Notes under the pieces: model-generated
Databases searched by the model: none
Told to the model about the DNA's origin: nothing
What the model saw: the letters and a program-made list of their open reading frames with translations, nothing else
Translations under genes and position numbers: made by a program
In this document: in pieces, positions 24,967-34,848 of the stretch
Layout of the letters: every line of letters starts with the position of its first letter
How positions within the stretch are numbered: position 1 is the first letter of the stretch
DNA from: Steromphala cineraria
Taxonomy: Eukaryota; Mollusca; Gastropoda; Trochida; Trochidae
Reading direction: 5' to 3'
Length of the DNA stretch: 64,000 nt
Assembly: GCA_916613615.1 (NCBI GenBank)
Contig: OU744725.1
Location: 10,088,708-10,152,707 of the forward strand

Positions 24967-25515
24967 AGATGTGTTTGTGAAACACGAATGCCCCCGGATG
25001 CATCCTGCTCGCTGTGTCAAGGTCAAGGTCACAAGGTCAAATGTCATGGTGTCATCTGAAAGGTCTCATCACAAGGGATCCATATGTCAAGTATCAAAGA
25101 GCTAGCTCTGACCAATCAAAAGTTATGACCAAGGTTAAAGTTTTTGTGGACAAACGGACAGACGAACGGACGGACGGAAAAGGTCAAATATCATGGTGTC
25201 ATCTGAAAGGTCTCATCACAAGGGATACACATGTCAAGTATCAAAGACCTAGCACTGACAGTATAGAAACTATAGCCAAGGTTAAAGTTTTCGGAAAAGG
25301 CTCGCTGTGTCAAGGTCAAGGTCACAAGGTCAAATGTCATGGTGTCATCTGAAAGTCTCATCACAAGGGATCCATATGTCAAGTATCAAAGACCTAGCTC
25401 TGACCAATCAAAAGTTATGACCAAGGTTAAAGTTTTTGTGGACAAACGGACAGACGGACAGACGGACGGGTGAAAAACAATATACCCCCGGAATCTCCGA
25501 TTCGGGGGCATAAAA
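24967..25515 (+). mobile_element. Non-autonomous repeat ending in CCCCGGAATC...GGGGGCAT, internally triplicated
   Basis: Same family as 12855-13205 (inverted). Left end GATGTGTTTGTGAAACACGA then ATGCCCCC; right end has a hairpin of CCCCCGGAATC and GATTCGGGGG. The interior holds three copies of a 120-170-bp module (about 25014-25182, 25183-25300, 25301-25470), each with GGTCAAATGTCATGGTGTCA and CACAAGGGATCCATATGTCA, two followed by GACGGACGG-rich linkers. The frame across it is repeat translation, not a protein. It lies in an intron of the MADF gene. Confidence 0.7.
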
Positions 25516-26503
25516 ATGCATTATTTCTTACTTATTTTGCCCAGTGTTTATACTCAGTAGTTCCTCCAGCATATGGAATTTAATTTTTGTGTCTATTTCA
25601 GGTGAAGGCAGAGGCAGCACTCTCCTGCGAAGGCAGATCAGGCGATGTGGAGCCGAATGGGGATACCGATAACCAAGCTGCAGTGGTAAGCTAAGGCAAA
25701 AATATATTTATATCACTTTTAAATAAGACACATTTGTCTCGGGGGTCAAAAATTCACTAAGTCCAAGGTCACAGCCAAAATTCACCTTTGATTTGCCTTA
25801 AAAATCACCAAAACGTCACCTTTTTTGTTGTTGAACAAATTAACCACAAAATTAGCTAGACTTGCATACATTGCTCTGTGACTTATTGCAAAAGCCTGCA
25901 TCACTGGCATTGAAAAGATTTTGAAACCCCTGTATAACAGTCTGTATGTAAATCTAATTTTTTTTAGTCATTTGATAATTATATTGAAAAAAATAACAAC
26001 AGGAATCAACTCATATTCAATGTTTTTATAACAACCTACTACACAATCCTTATGCAATTGCATTACTATATAAAATTACAAGTTTCAGTCATATTGGTAT
26101 ATCAAAATCTAAGAATTCATCAAAGATATGAATTTATATTACCTTTTTAACTCATCAATTTTGTTTACATCAGTTACATAATATTGGTGAGAGTTTGGGT
26201 AACTGATTATAAGTTGCTAATATAGCCCCCCTCAAAATAAATATTGGTTAAATAACAGCAACCCCAGCTTTTCCTGGGAACCATTAGTATGTAAAAGCTA
26301 AATATTGTTGAATTTCCATTATTTGTTACATGGATAATGAATTTGTAAACTTGATTCCTTTCAAATATATTTAAATATTGAAAAATATACTATTTCAGGA
26401 ACCCAGTCAAGAAATCGGAAATGCCTCTATTCAACCTTAATACTAAGAAGCGAAAAGTGGAAGCAGGCGCAGACCTTGAAAAGGTTTTGGTCAGATCCCT
26501 TAA

Positions 26504-26860
26504 AGGGGCAGTAGCACGTTTTTAGGGGGAATATAAGGTGATGTCAGGAAAATGAAAATTAATGGTTACAATTGAAAGACAATGTATTAAAACTAAATGG
26601 AGCAGTAATAATTCAAATATATAACGTAAAGTTTAGCCATGCAATTCCTTTTTCTTACATAAAATGAATAAAAGGTGTTCACACAAAAATGGCCGCCAAT
26701 AGATTTTATGTGATTCTTCATACTTTGTCCTCCGAATATGGATGATTGCCTTGTTAAATAGGATTTTTGACACTGTCAAACTACTACATTTAAAATTAAC
26801 TTACAATTATCAGTGAAACATTTCAAAAATAAAATTGTCAAAAAACGTGCTACTGCCCCT
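26504..26860. mobile_element. piggyBac-like MITE inserted in the MADF last exon
   Basis: A 357-bp relative of 834-1189 with matching ends (AGGGGCAGTAGCACG and its complement) and TTAA on both sides (26500-26503 and 26861-26864). It separates the KKRKVE-containing part of the exon from the C-terminal helix, so it disrupts the gene. Confidence 0.87.
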
Positions 26861-27038
26861 TTAAAGCAATGGAGGAGAAGAACAAAGAAAGACTGACCGG
26901 CTAAATGATGCCGACTACCGGTTTGGTCAACAGATCGCTTTAGAAATTAAACAAATACATGATGACAGGCAAAAACAGTTACTTAAACTGAAAATTCAAC
27001 AACTGGTTTATGAATTTACCTATGAAAATGAGCAGTAG

Positions 27039-27963
27039 TTATAAATGTTCTTTAACTTGTTGAAAAGTCAAAGAAGTGGTACATGCAATGAGTGGTTGTA
27101 ATTGTTGACATGGTACCATGACATTTTTCTTATAAAGATTCTTTAAAATCTGGATTTTTATTTCGCATTATTTTCCACTTGCAGTAAATAATTTATTTTA
27201 CATGATTAATTTCACATAAAGCTATAATTAAATCAAGGATATCTGTATTTTCTTGACGTTTATCTCATCGACTGAGGTAAGAAATGTTATATATTCATGA
27301 GTGGTGCAGTAACAATGTGACGTCACAAAAGAATTTGTTACGCCAGACCATTGTTTGATGACATAAAATTATACAGTAACTGGTAACAGTGACAGAATAT
27401 TTCACTGATATACCACAGTATTCACCTGCAACTATCTAACAGGATTCATACAAATTTTACCTGTGTCTAATGAAAAGGGCTTGGATTTGACATTTCTCAC
27501 AAATCACAAAGACCTGGAACAGTGCTAAAATCTTTTATAGTGCCCTTGAAAAGTCCTGGAAATGGCTGATTTATCAATGTTGAAGTAACTTAAATTGTAA
27601 GAATAAGCTTGAAATGTCCTTATATTTGTCAGGCTATTGGCCGTATAACTCTGTATAATAAAGTGTGTTCTTGTCTCGGGCAGATTCTGAAATGTACAGT
27701 CTGTTATGTACCGTTTATAACAATTTAATAAATTATTAAATATGAAATAATATTTCGTTATTCAAGTTTCTCTTTCTTTTTTTTCTTTTTTCATCCATGA
27801 AATACAGTGTTTACTTAAATTATTTGTTCAGTCATACACTGGTCTCAATGATTTTGTTCTTATGCACAAAAAACATTGAACAAGAGATATTAACTTTCTC
27901 ATGTGTCTATTGGTGTCTACTGGTATATATTTTCAACTTTCAATGACATATCAATCCATATCT
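27039..27963. other. 3' flank between the convergent Harbinger genes
   Basis: AT-rich, no gene. Contains possible polyadenylation signals for the MADF gene (for example AATAAA near 27657-27663) and a T/C-rich tract at about 27767-27790. Confidence 0.45.
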
Positions 27964-28078
27964 TTACACAACCATGTCCCATTGCCATGAGACCTGTCCA
28001 TTCGTGATGAAATAATCAGATATTTCATCACGAATGTCCAGTGCACTGGTAGCATACCTGTTACCCCCCCTGCTGGGC
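27964..28078 (-). pseudogene. C-terminal end of Harbinger transposase, cut off by LINE
   Basis: On the - strand this encodes GGNRYATSALDIRDEISDYF, then a short Gly/Trp-containing tail and TAA (27964-27966). A GNRY...A.D.RD..xDYF ending is typical of Harbinger transposases. It continues the frame that stops abruptly at about 29518 on the other side of the LINE, so the two parts are one gene split by insertion. Confidence 0.8.
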
Positions 28079-29517
28079 AATAATAATAATAATAATAATA
28101 CACAAAATTTATATAGCGCCCTATCTGCTTATTAAAACACTCTAAGGCGCTTTACAACATAAAGAATAGAATATGTTATGAAAAAGTAAAAATGAAACAT
28201 AAGAATTAGGAGTAAAACAGACGAAGTATGAAGTGAAGGGTAAAACATGTAAAACATGTAAAACATAAAAGCATGTAGTGATTAAATGAATAATAAAATG
28301 CATTATACAGAATATGCAATTTTAAAAAGATGAGTTTTAAGACCTTTCTTAAAAACGTCCAGTGAGGATGAGCATTTAAGATGCAATGGCAGTTTGTTCC
28401 ACAGCTTTGCCGACATGCTGTCAAAGCGTCTGTGACCATACACCATTGTACGTGTCTTTGGTTCACAGAGAAGAGACTCAGATTCAGACCTTAATGTCCT
28501 AGCAGGATGATATGGGATTACAAGTTCTTGCAAGTATCTCGGTGCCATACCATGGAGGCATTTGTATGTGCAGGTCAAGATCTTATACTGGCATCTTTGT
28601 CTGACTGGGAGCCAGTGCAACATCTCTCTGACAGGCGTGATCTCTTGACGGCGGCTAGATCTGGTAATGAGTCTAGCAGAACAGTTTTGCACCTTTTGTA
28701 GACGATTGGTGAGAGTCTCAGGTAACCCACAGAGCAGTCCATTGCCATAATCTAATCTTGATGTAACAAGAGCATGTACAAGAGTCTTACAACATTCTTG
28801 AGTGATGTAACCACGTATGGCAGCAATGCTTCTGATCTGGTAGTAACACGACTTGGCAACCATATTAATCTGTTTCTCCATGCTGAGATGTTGGTCAAAT
28901 TGAACACCTAAGTTCCTCACGGTTCCAACTGTTCGAACAGAACTGTTACCGACTTGTATTTGCTTGTCACTTGTGTCAAGTCGAGAGTTCCTAGAACTGA
29001 AGATGATGAACTCAGTCTTCTCCTGGTTGATTTTAAGCTTGTTGGAGCTGGTCCAGTGAATGATGTCAGACAAGCAGGCCTCTAGTGCTCTCGAGGCGAG
29101 TAGACAAGAATACTGTGGATTCATCACCTTGTACATCTGCTGGTCATCCGCATAAACCATGTAGGGCAGATCATGCCGATGACAGATGTTACTCATAGGC
29201 TTCGAGTACAGGCAGTACAGAACTGGTCCTAGGACGGAGCCCTGAGGCACACCAAACGGAATGTCCATGCTGTCAGAAACTGTTGATCTCACTACCACAC
29301 TCTGTGTTCTGTTAGACATATAAGACCGAATCCACAACAGAGCTTCACCAGTCACGCCATAGCTATACTGCAATCTCGATGACAGAATTTCATGATCAAT
29401 AAGGTCAAAGGCTGCTGATTGGTCGATCAACACCATTGCTACAGCGTTCTTGTTGTCTAGTTCCTTCATGACATCATGGTGAACACGCAATACCAGGTAT
29501 GTTGGCCAGTGCTCCAT
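28079..29517 (-). mobile_element. 5'-truncated LINE (Jockey superfamily, CR1/L2-like)
   Basis: A frame of 404 codons contains the reverse transcriptase core: motif A with Asp32 (LIDQSAAFD), GVPQGSVLGP at residues 89-98, and the catalytic YADD at residues 122-125, followed by the thumb and C-terminal connection. The 5' part including the endonuclease is missing; the first residues belong to the host Harbinger sequence. The 3' end has GCGCTATATAAAT then an (ATT)n tail at 28079-28100. The copy has a long undisturbed frame, so it is young. It inserted into the Harbinger transposase on the same strand. Clade assignment is by motif appearance and is uncertain; no clean target duplication was found. 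Confidence 0.85.
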
Positions 29518-30195
29518 CAGCAGCCTCTACAGTGTCAGGCTGATTGTAGACAGCATCATTGCTGGTCTTCAGGAAGTTGTGGAGGGAAATTGCAGCCATG
29601 ATTACCTTTTCACTAACCTCTGGAGAAACCTGTAGTGGCTTCCTGAAAATGCAAAAGCGGCTGACAAGAATACCAAAAGCATTTTCAGAAACTCTTCTTG
29701 CCCGTGACAGCCTGTAATTAAAAATTCTCTTAGAATAAGATAGATCTCTCAGAGGGAAGGGTTTCATAAGGGAAGTTTTGATTGGGAAAGCATCATCGCC
29801 AACAACCACACAAGGGACCGGGTCTCGTCTTCCAGGTAGAGGGCGGGGGAGGTGCAGAGAGTTGGACTCCAAGGCGTGTGACAAATCAGAAATGGCATAT
29901 ACAGCTGCATCACCTGCTCTGCCGTTGGCCCCAACATCATCAAAAATAAATCTGCAGCTGGCATCAAGTTGAAATTTGCCATATCCATTCTGAGGAAATT
30001 CTTCAATGAACGAGGATCTCCTGCCTCCAGCTCCTTGAGTAGAGCATTGTATGCGCTTGACTCGCCCCGTCTGCTGATCCAACCACGGACCCACACAGAT
30101 TTCCTCTTCCATGTTGTTCTTTTCTTACGTAGACCGACCACAAACGCGTATGCACAAAGTGCAGCTAGTGTCTCTTCATCGCCTGAAGAATCCAT
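29518..30195 (-). pseudogene. Harbinger DDE transposase, N-terminal and middle part, internally deleted
   Basis: The protein cuts and pastes Harbinger elements. The start, ATG at 30195, is followed by the conserved N-terminus (KRKSVWVRGWISRR, LLKELEAGDPRSLKNFLRM). At about 29960-29975 the frame shifts straight into DASCRFIFDDVGANGRAGD, so some 100-150 residues usually found between, including the first catalytic Asp, are missing. The second acidic motif (VVVGDDAFPIK) and the helix with the Glu (RRVSENAFGILVSRF) remain. After HNFLK the frame runs into the LINE at about 29518 and resumes at 28078. Not a functional enzyme. Confidence 0.88.
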
Positions 30196-30254
30196 GTTGT
30201 CATCAGAGCCGTGATATTCTCGCGAGATAGGAGTTGTTACGATTGTAAAGAGGA

Positions 30255-30329
30255 CCTATACTCGCTTTAGTCTCACTACAAATCGCAAGCTACATGTTGT
30301 CACTACAGATCGCACTGTGAGAACGTCCC
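30255..30329 (-). repeat. Harbinger right terminal inverted repeat
   Basis: Reverse complement begins GGGACGTTCTCACAGTGCGA and continues with CTGTAGTGACAACATGTAGC, matching the left end. The host sequence beyond (30359-30397) is an inverted copy of the target flank. Confidence 0.8.
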
Positions 30330-30667
30330 TTAAGTAAAGCTTGTATAACTGGCAAAGCAACGAGTTTCAAACACTTTATGAAAATCACTTCTTACTTGTA
30401 TTTTGATTTTTTGCCAACAGATGAAATTCTGACGATAGTTTCCTAACTGTCCAATTATTCATTTGAAATACGACAGCAATAATTAGTTAAACACGTTGCT
30501 TTGAATGGCATAATCAGTCATTTGCAGCTATGTTTAAGTTTTGAATGTAGTTCAAGATCAAATTGTATTAAATATCAAATCATATACAAACAGTCGTTTA
30601 AATGCATTGAACTTTAAAAAACAAAACTGTTATGGAAAGGACAAGTTGACATTTTAGAACTACGATT

Positions 30668-30775
30668 GATCCTACTGCCAATGACAGTTCAAAGACAAAT
30701 AACCAGTCCTGGTTATTTAACCTAAAAGACAGAGAACTAGCAGCTGTCAACATGACAAATAGACTGTACTTTTGT
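30668..30775. repeat. Palindrome-bearing repeat, copy 1
   Basis: Core ATAACCAGTCCTGGTTAT (30699-30716) is a near-perfect inverted repeat. It is set in a conserved context: GACAAATAACCAG before it and GAGACAGAGAACTAGCAGC after. Other copies have cores at 32162, 36707, 37055, 59379, 61077, 63466 and 63833. Confidence 0.7.
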
Positions 30776-31418
30776 CAGAATGTTCCAACTATGTCTACTG
30801 CACTGTGATACTACATCTTGGCTGCGAGGAAGAGGTCCTGCTTCTTACAAGAAACCATCGCATATAAGTGAAAATCTGATTTATTTCACGATTGTAAATA
30901 CATTCCTACTTAATACAAATGTTTCCGCCAGATGCCTTATGGGACCGTTGGGTTGATATAGCCATTATTCATTTACCGTATTCGAGATAATCATGAATAG
31001 ATTTACTCTCCTCTCATCCCTGTGCCTTATCCTGGTGTGAAGGTCTGCTTGTCCTGGAACCTACACGTACAGCAGTGCGATCATCAATGTACCCGAGTCC
31101 ATGTAGAAGGTTCAGGTTTCTGTCAATGATTATGTGTTCAATGTTTGCTGTGTTGTCCAATCACTATTGTTGTCTATTTCTTACTCCGCAAGTGTCCCTC
31201 AAGGTAACTACATGTACGGCACTTCGACAAAATTTGAAACTATCGTTTTTGAAATTTCTCATGAACTGCGCTCAAAAGTCTTAAGAATTACTGTATATGT
31301 ATGCTAAATAAGCATAAAATGTTACTGCAGTTGGTCTCTGCTTATTTTTTTATATTGAAAATAGCTATATACATGGTGACCATGACCTTACTTTGTTATA
31401 CCTTCTATTTCTAGGATA

Positions 31419-31465
31419 TCGGCCTGAGCATAATAAGGTTCTGTACTGGTCTGGTAAAGGTAAGT
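31419..31465 (+). mobile_element. Remnant of LINE 3' end
   Basis: Matches the 3' untranslated end of the LINE at 43489-43560 (complement GATATCGGCCTGAGC). The larger unit B copy is at 60220-60385. With TTCTATTTCTAG before it and GTAAGT after it, it imitates a small exon. Confidence 0.6.
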
Positions 31466-32524
31466 TTTGCTTTCAATTTATTTTTCAAGCTTCGTGTATC
31501 AAAAAAATAATTGAAACACAATAATCTATTTCACTGTAGATGTCCATGTAAGAAGAATATCACTGATTGATATACTGCTTCACTGTTAGTACTAGTCCAT
31601 CCCCTATATTTCTACAAATTATGGGACCGAGTTTCCCCTCATCATAAATGCTTATGAAATCTGTTTTCATTAGCTTTCTGTTGAGTCAATGTCTGCTTGT
31701 GAGGTTCCGCTGATGTTAATTTGATTAATTGCGAAATCAATACATTTATTCTAATTTTTTTAGAATACACGTATTTATATAAATGATCCTAAACTGTGTC
31801 ACTTTTTATATAGTGACAGAATGTCAACATCAATAGGAGATAAATGAGTAACTTTCACAAAGAATATACCTACTCTTATAATTGATTGGCCCATACGCTC
31901 CGGAAATAGAGGATTGGCAGGTGCAGAAGTAGCTGAACACATAATGAGTTCAATTAGACAATCGGTTGTATAATGAATTCAATATACAGTGTTCATTTTG
32001 AACAGGCGTAATGCATATCACACCCATTAATTATGTATTATTCTGAAAAAAAGTACTTTTTAATTTTCAAAAAAGTACAGACGAGTGTTGAGTCTCTAAC
32101 AATAGACTGGTTCTTATACATTGATCTGTTCATCAGTCTCCCTGGGACCGATCAATGACAAATAACCAGTCAAGGTGATAATGCTCAGGAGACAGAGGAT
32201 TAACTGATGTGGAAGTTGCTGAATATATGAATGCAATTAGATAATCTGTTGTGTATATGTGCTTTGAAGACGGGATGAATAAGATCAAGTTAAATATACA
32301 GTGCAAAGCCCAGAACTTAGAGTAACAAGAGATAAGTGCATACTAAATTGCTAAGTGCCTTTTAGGAGACATTCATATTCACCTTTACTATTTAAATTAC
32401 ATAAACGTTTAATAAGTTTATTAAATTTGGGTAAACAGCAACAACTTTAATTCACCTTTTCAATTGCACAGTTAGGAAGATTTTGGATTACAGTACACGA
32501 CTTTTAAATGCATGTATGTCTGTG

Positions 32525-33033
32525 TTATTATTATTATTATTATATGAATATTTATATAGCGCACATATCCATCCACCAGTGGTTGCTCAAGGCGCTTACA
32601 TTGTTTCCCATGGTCAATGGCATTCTTTCACCGACCAATAATATTTCCAATTCAACTCCCTGGGGAGTATTCAACCGGAATCCATATGTGGTGCTCAGGT
32701 TACAGACCATTCTATGCCTCACAGGGTACCCATTCACAGCTGAGTGAACTGAGACGCATAGTCACAGCAGTTTGTCCAACACTGTTCAATGCTGATAACC
32801 GACAGCTCGGCGTATGCACATGTTCATGTATCCACCATTCAGGCTCTGACATGAATTCGTGGGATCTTTTAAGTGCGTAGTTTTTGTTGCACTACACACT
32901 AGGGCTCCAGGGTGACACTTATAGAGTTCTGACAGAGGTAAACTCTAGGTTTTTACACCTTGGCCTGGATGGGATTCGAACCCCGGGCCTCAGCAACGTG
33001 AGACCGGCGCTCTTGCCGACTGAGCTATCCCAG
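32525..33033 (-). mobile_element. tRNA-derived SINE with LINE-like tail
   Basis: On the - strand it begins with a tRNA-like head: A box TAGCTCAGTCGG and a perfect B box GGTTCGAATCC (about 32965-33030). It ends with AAGCGCCTTGAG...GCGCTATATAAAT and an (ATT)n/(AAT)n tail, the same tail as the LINE at 28079-29517. Total about 510 bp. It is absent from the matching region of unit B, so it inserted after the duplication or was lost there. Confidence 0.82.
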
Positions 33034-34000
33034 TGTTTATATGTATAATATATTAAGTCTATTCTATGACAAGTTTTGGTGATGTTGTATTAGGTCATTG
33101 ACTTTCATCAATTGCTGTTTGATGATTTTTATTATTTAGTTGCCATTTTAAGATTCACATACTTGAAAAAAAAGAAATGTGCACCTTTTCTGACATATGG
33201 AGGATTGACAAGACAATACTGTCACTTCGTCTTAAAAACTCTTGCAACAGTTGTAGTTATTATAATTGTTTTTCAAGAAGAGATGTTCTATATCTTTCTA
33301 AAAGTTTTAATTCTTTAAACATACATAATTATTGAAAGTTTTTGCTTATGTATATACACATATCTAAGAGATACCTTTTTCTACTTGGGTTGATGTTGGT
33401 GATTTCTGCATCCGAAGAAATCTAATTCGCCAAAGTAACGTCATACTCGAAACTTCGAGGACATTCTAATTGAGGAATTAATTTGTTAGGTTGTCTATTT
33501 GATACTTGTCCATCTTTGTTTTCGTTCTTGAATAATATCATGTAATGCATGTCAAATATTTATATAAAGATTTACTAATTTGAACCTCTCTCCTGTTACT
33601 GTTACTTAACTTGCGGACTATTTATTAAATTTCATTATTTTGTTTCAAAACTCTTAATGTGTTGTTCCTCATCTGATCTAAAACTATCAAACATTTGCCC
33701 AAGTACTCTTACTGCTATAGAAATGAGCAAAGGCAGTGTGATAAACATTTTAAGTGCAAATTCCCTAATGCTCATATACTGCAGAAAATGTACTCTAAGA
33801 GAAGATTCATTAAAAAGGAATGTATAAAGAAATTGATGATAAAACATATACTGGTTGTATATCTTCGCCTTAAGTATGGAGTAGCTGATTGAACACTACT
33901 TTGGTTTGACATTCTGCATCTGGGGTTTCTTTCACGGATATGATCATATGCATATTTAATAGATGATGTTTTTGTTTTACGGGTCATCGATCCTGACATA
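33034..34000. other. Unit-A-specific non-coding stretch
   Basis: From about 32226 to 34000 sequence A does not match B 61142-61535, apart from the shared ends. Short frames such as 33112-33318 have no support. AT-rich, with no repeat structure recognised. Confidence 0.45.
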
Positions 34001-34848
34001 TAGGTATTAAAACAACAATTCACAATCCTAATTAAAGTTAGGGTATGGAACAAAATCATCTTGTCAAACCTCATCAACGATAGAGTCTTTCCCTTGATTT
34101 GATTCGTTAATCTGTAGACAGACACTCATTTTATAATACACTTCAGATATGATACCCTGAGGGCATATCTGATCCGCACTTAACCTCATAATGTGTTTTG
34201 TTACTCCAAACTAGAACTGAAACTTGTTCTCCTGATTAAAAATGTCTTAAGTTAAATAGCAAAGTATTCACACCAACATTATGTTGTCATTGTAGCATTC
34301 ACTTGTAACTGTGCTCAGTTAAAGACCAAATTTATTTTATGTATAGAAACATAGAACATATTTATCATAACAATTTACTACAAAAATGTCTAAATGTTCA
34401 GACAAAGAACACATTTTTCAGTTTACAATCACTATTTTCCTGAAGGGTCCTCGAAGAAAGAAATAAAGCTTCCATTGATTAGAAAGACTGGTTTAACTTT
34501 GAATTTCTCCCTTGGGGATTATTGGGAAGTGAATGATTACAGATGCTAACCACATTACCAGAGGCAACACGTTACTTTAGGGATTTTAAGTTCATTATCA
34601 CACTTAAGATACAGCAATGTTGGTAAGCATATGATGAATCACAATAAAAGCTGAGCTATGGAATGGAATCATCTTTTCAAATATCATCAATGAAAGAGTA
34701 TCTTTGATTTGATTCGTTGGCCTGTAGACAGACACTGATTTTATAAAGCACTCTAAATCTGTTACCCTGAGGGCATATCTGATCTGCACTTAACCTCATT
34801 ATGTGTTTTGTTACTCCAAACTCGAACTGAAACTTGTTCTCCTGATAC
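34001..34848. repeat. Local ~230-bp repeat, copies 2 and 3, spanning the A/B junction
   Basis: Copies at 34001-34235 and 34600-34848 flank about 365 bp of sequence equivalent to positions 33-370 of unit A. The B/C junction has only one copy (61545-61755). The arrangement is what unequal exchange between the repeats would leave. Confidence 0.75.

Larger units (their letters stand above)
22511..27038 (+). pseudogene. Harbinger-associated MADF-domain DNA-binding protein, disrupted
   Basis: In Harbinger elements a second gene encodes a Myb/MADF-type protein that binds DNA and helps the transposase enter the nucleus. Exon 1 runs from ATG 22511 to donor ACAG|GTAAAG (22871); it contains ECLWNLQHSNYSKREN, the first half of a MADF domain, and is split by a 163-bp MITE at 22539-22701. 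Exon 24528-24701 (acceptor TGCATTTCAG, donor GTAAAT) encodes SLRTYYGRELRKI and STWEFFPLLDPF, the second half. Exon 25602-25685 is phase 0. The last exon begins at 26399, carries KKRKVE (NLS-like), is interrupted by the TTAA MITE at 26504-26860, and ends with a Gln/Lys-rich helix (QIALEIKQIHDDRQKQLLKL) before TAG 27036-27038. Exon 1 ends in phase 1 while the next exon starts in phase 0, and the last exon needs a frameshift, so the gene is dead. Family assignment is by motif, not search. Confidence 0.78.
22295..30329. mobile_element. Harbinger (PIF) DNA transposon, 8 kb, defective, with nested insertions
   Basis: Imperfect terminal inverted repeats of about 45 bp: the left begins GGGCGTTCTCACGGTGCGAT, the right (reverse complement) begins GGGACGTTCTCACAGTGCGA, and both continue into CTGTAGT and ACAACATGTAGC. 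Each end also contains a subterminal partial hairpin. Inside are the two genes expected of the family, arranged convergently: a MADF-domain DNA-binding protein on + and a DDE transposase on -. Unit B has no such element. No matching 3-bp target duplication remains: the bases outside are GAT on the left and TTA on the right. Nested insertions at 22539-22701, 24967-25515, 26504-26860 and 28079-29517 account for much of the length. Confidence 0.9.
30330..32224. other. Duplicated non-coding stretch with recurring palindrome repeat
   Basis: Pairs with B 59017-61141. Contains two copies of the palindrome-bearing repeat (30668-30775, 32135-32225) and a 45-bp remnant of a LINE 3' end at 31419-31460, where B has a longer piece. 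No coding gene. Confidence 0.5.
1..34235. repeat. Macro-tandem unit A (27-34 kb duplicated unit, first copy)
   Basis: First copy of a giant direct repeat. Positions 33-1334 match 34240-35209, 5449-22251 match 40509-58938 and 30412-32225 match 59017-61141, always in the same order and orientation. Identity looks like 90-95 % in aligned stretches (estimated by eye). Differences include a 356-bp MITE at 834-1189, a 1.3-kb segment at about 14345-15655 absent from unit B, loss of most of a LINE near 7545, and an 8-kb Harbinger element at 22295-30329 found only here. The unit may begin upstream of the window. No intact host gene is recognised in it. Confidence 0.93.

Noticed and set aside
25014..25352. 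112-codon frame with Ser/Arg/Lys and repeated GLITRD phrases
   Set aside because: Translation of a tandemly repeated non-coding element; repeats and linkers are in several frames and the start is not preceded by gene-like sequence.
31419..31465. Apparent 45-bp exon (acceptor TTCTATTTCTAG, donor GTAAGT) conserved between A and B
   Set aside because: Matches the 3' end of the LINE at 43489-43560, so conservation and phase are explained by retroelement sequence.
32965..33030. tRNA gene suggested by strong A and B boxes
   Set aside because: Arms do not form a proper cloverleaf and a SINE body and LINE-type tail follow, so it is a SINE head.
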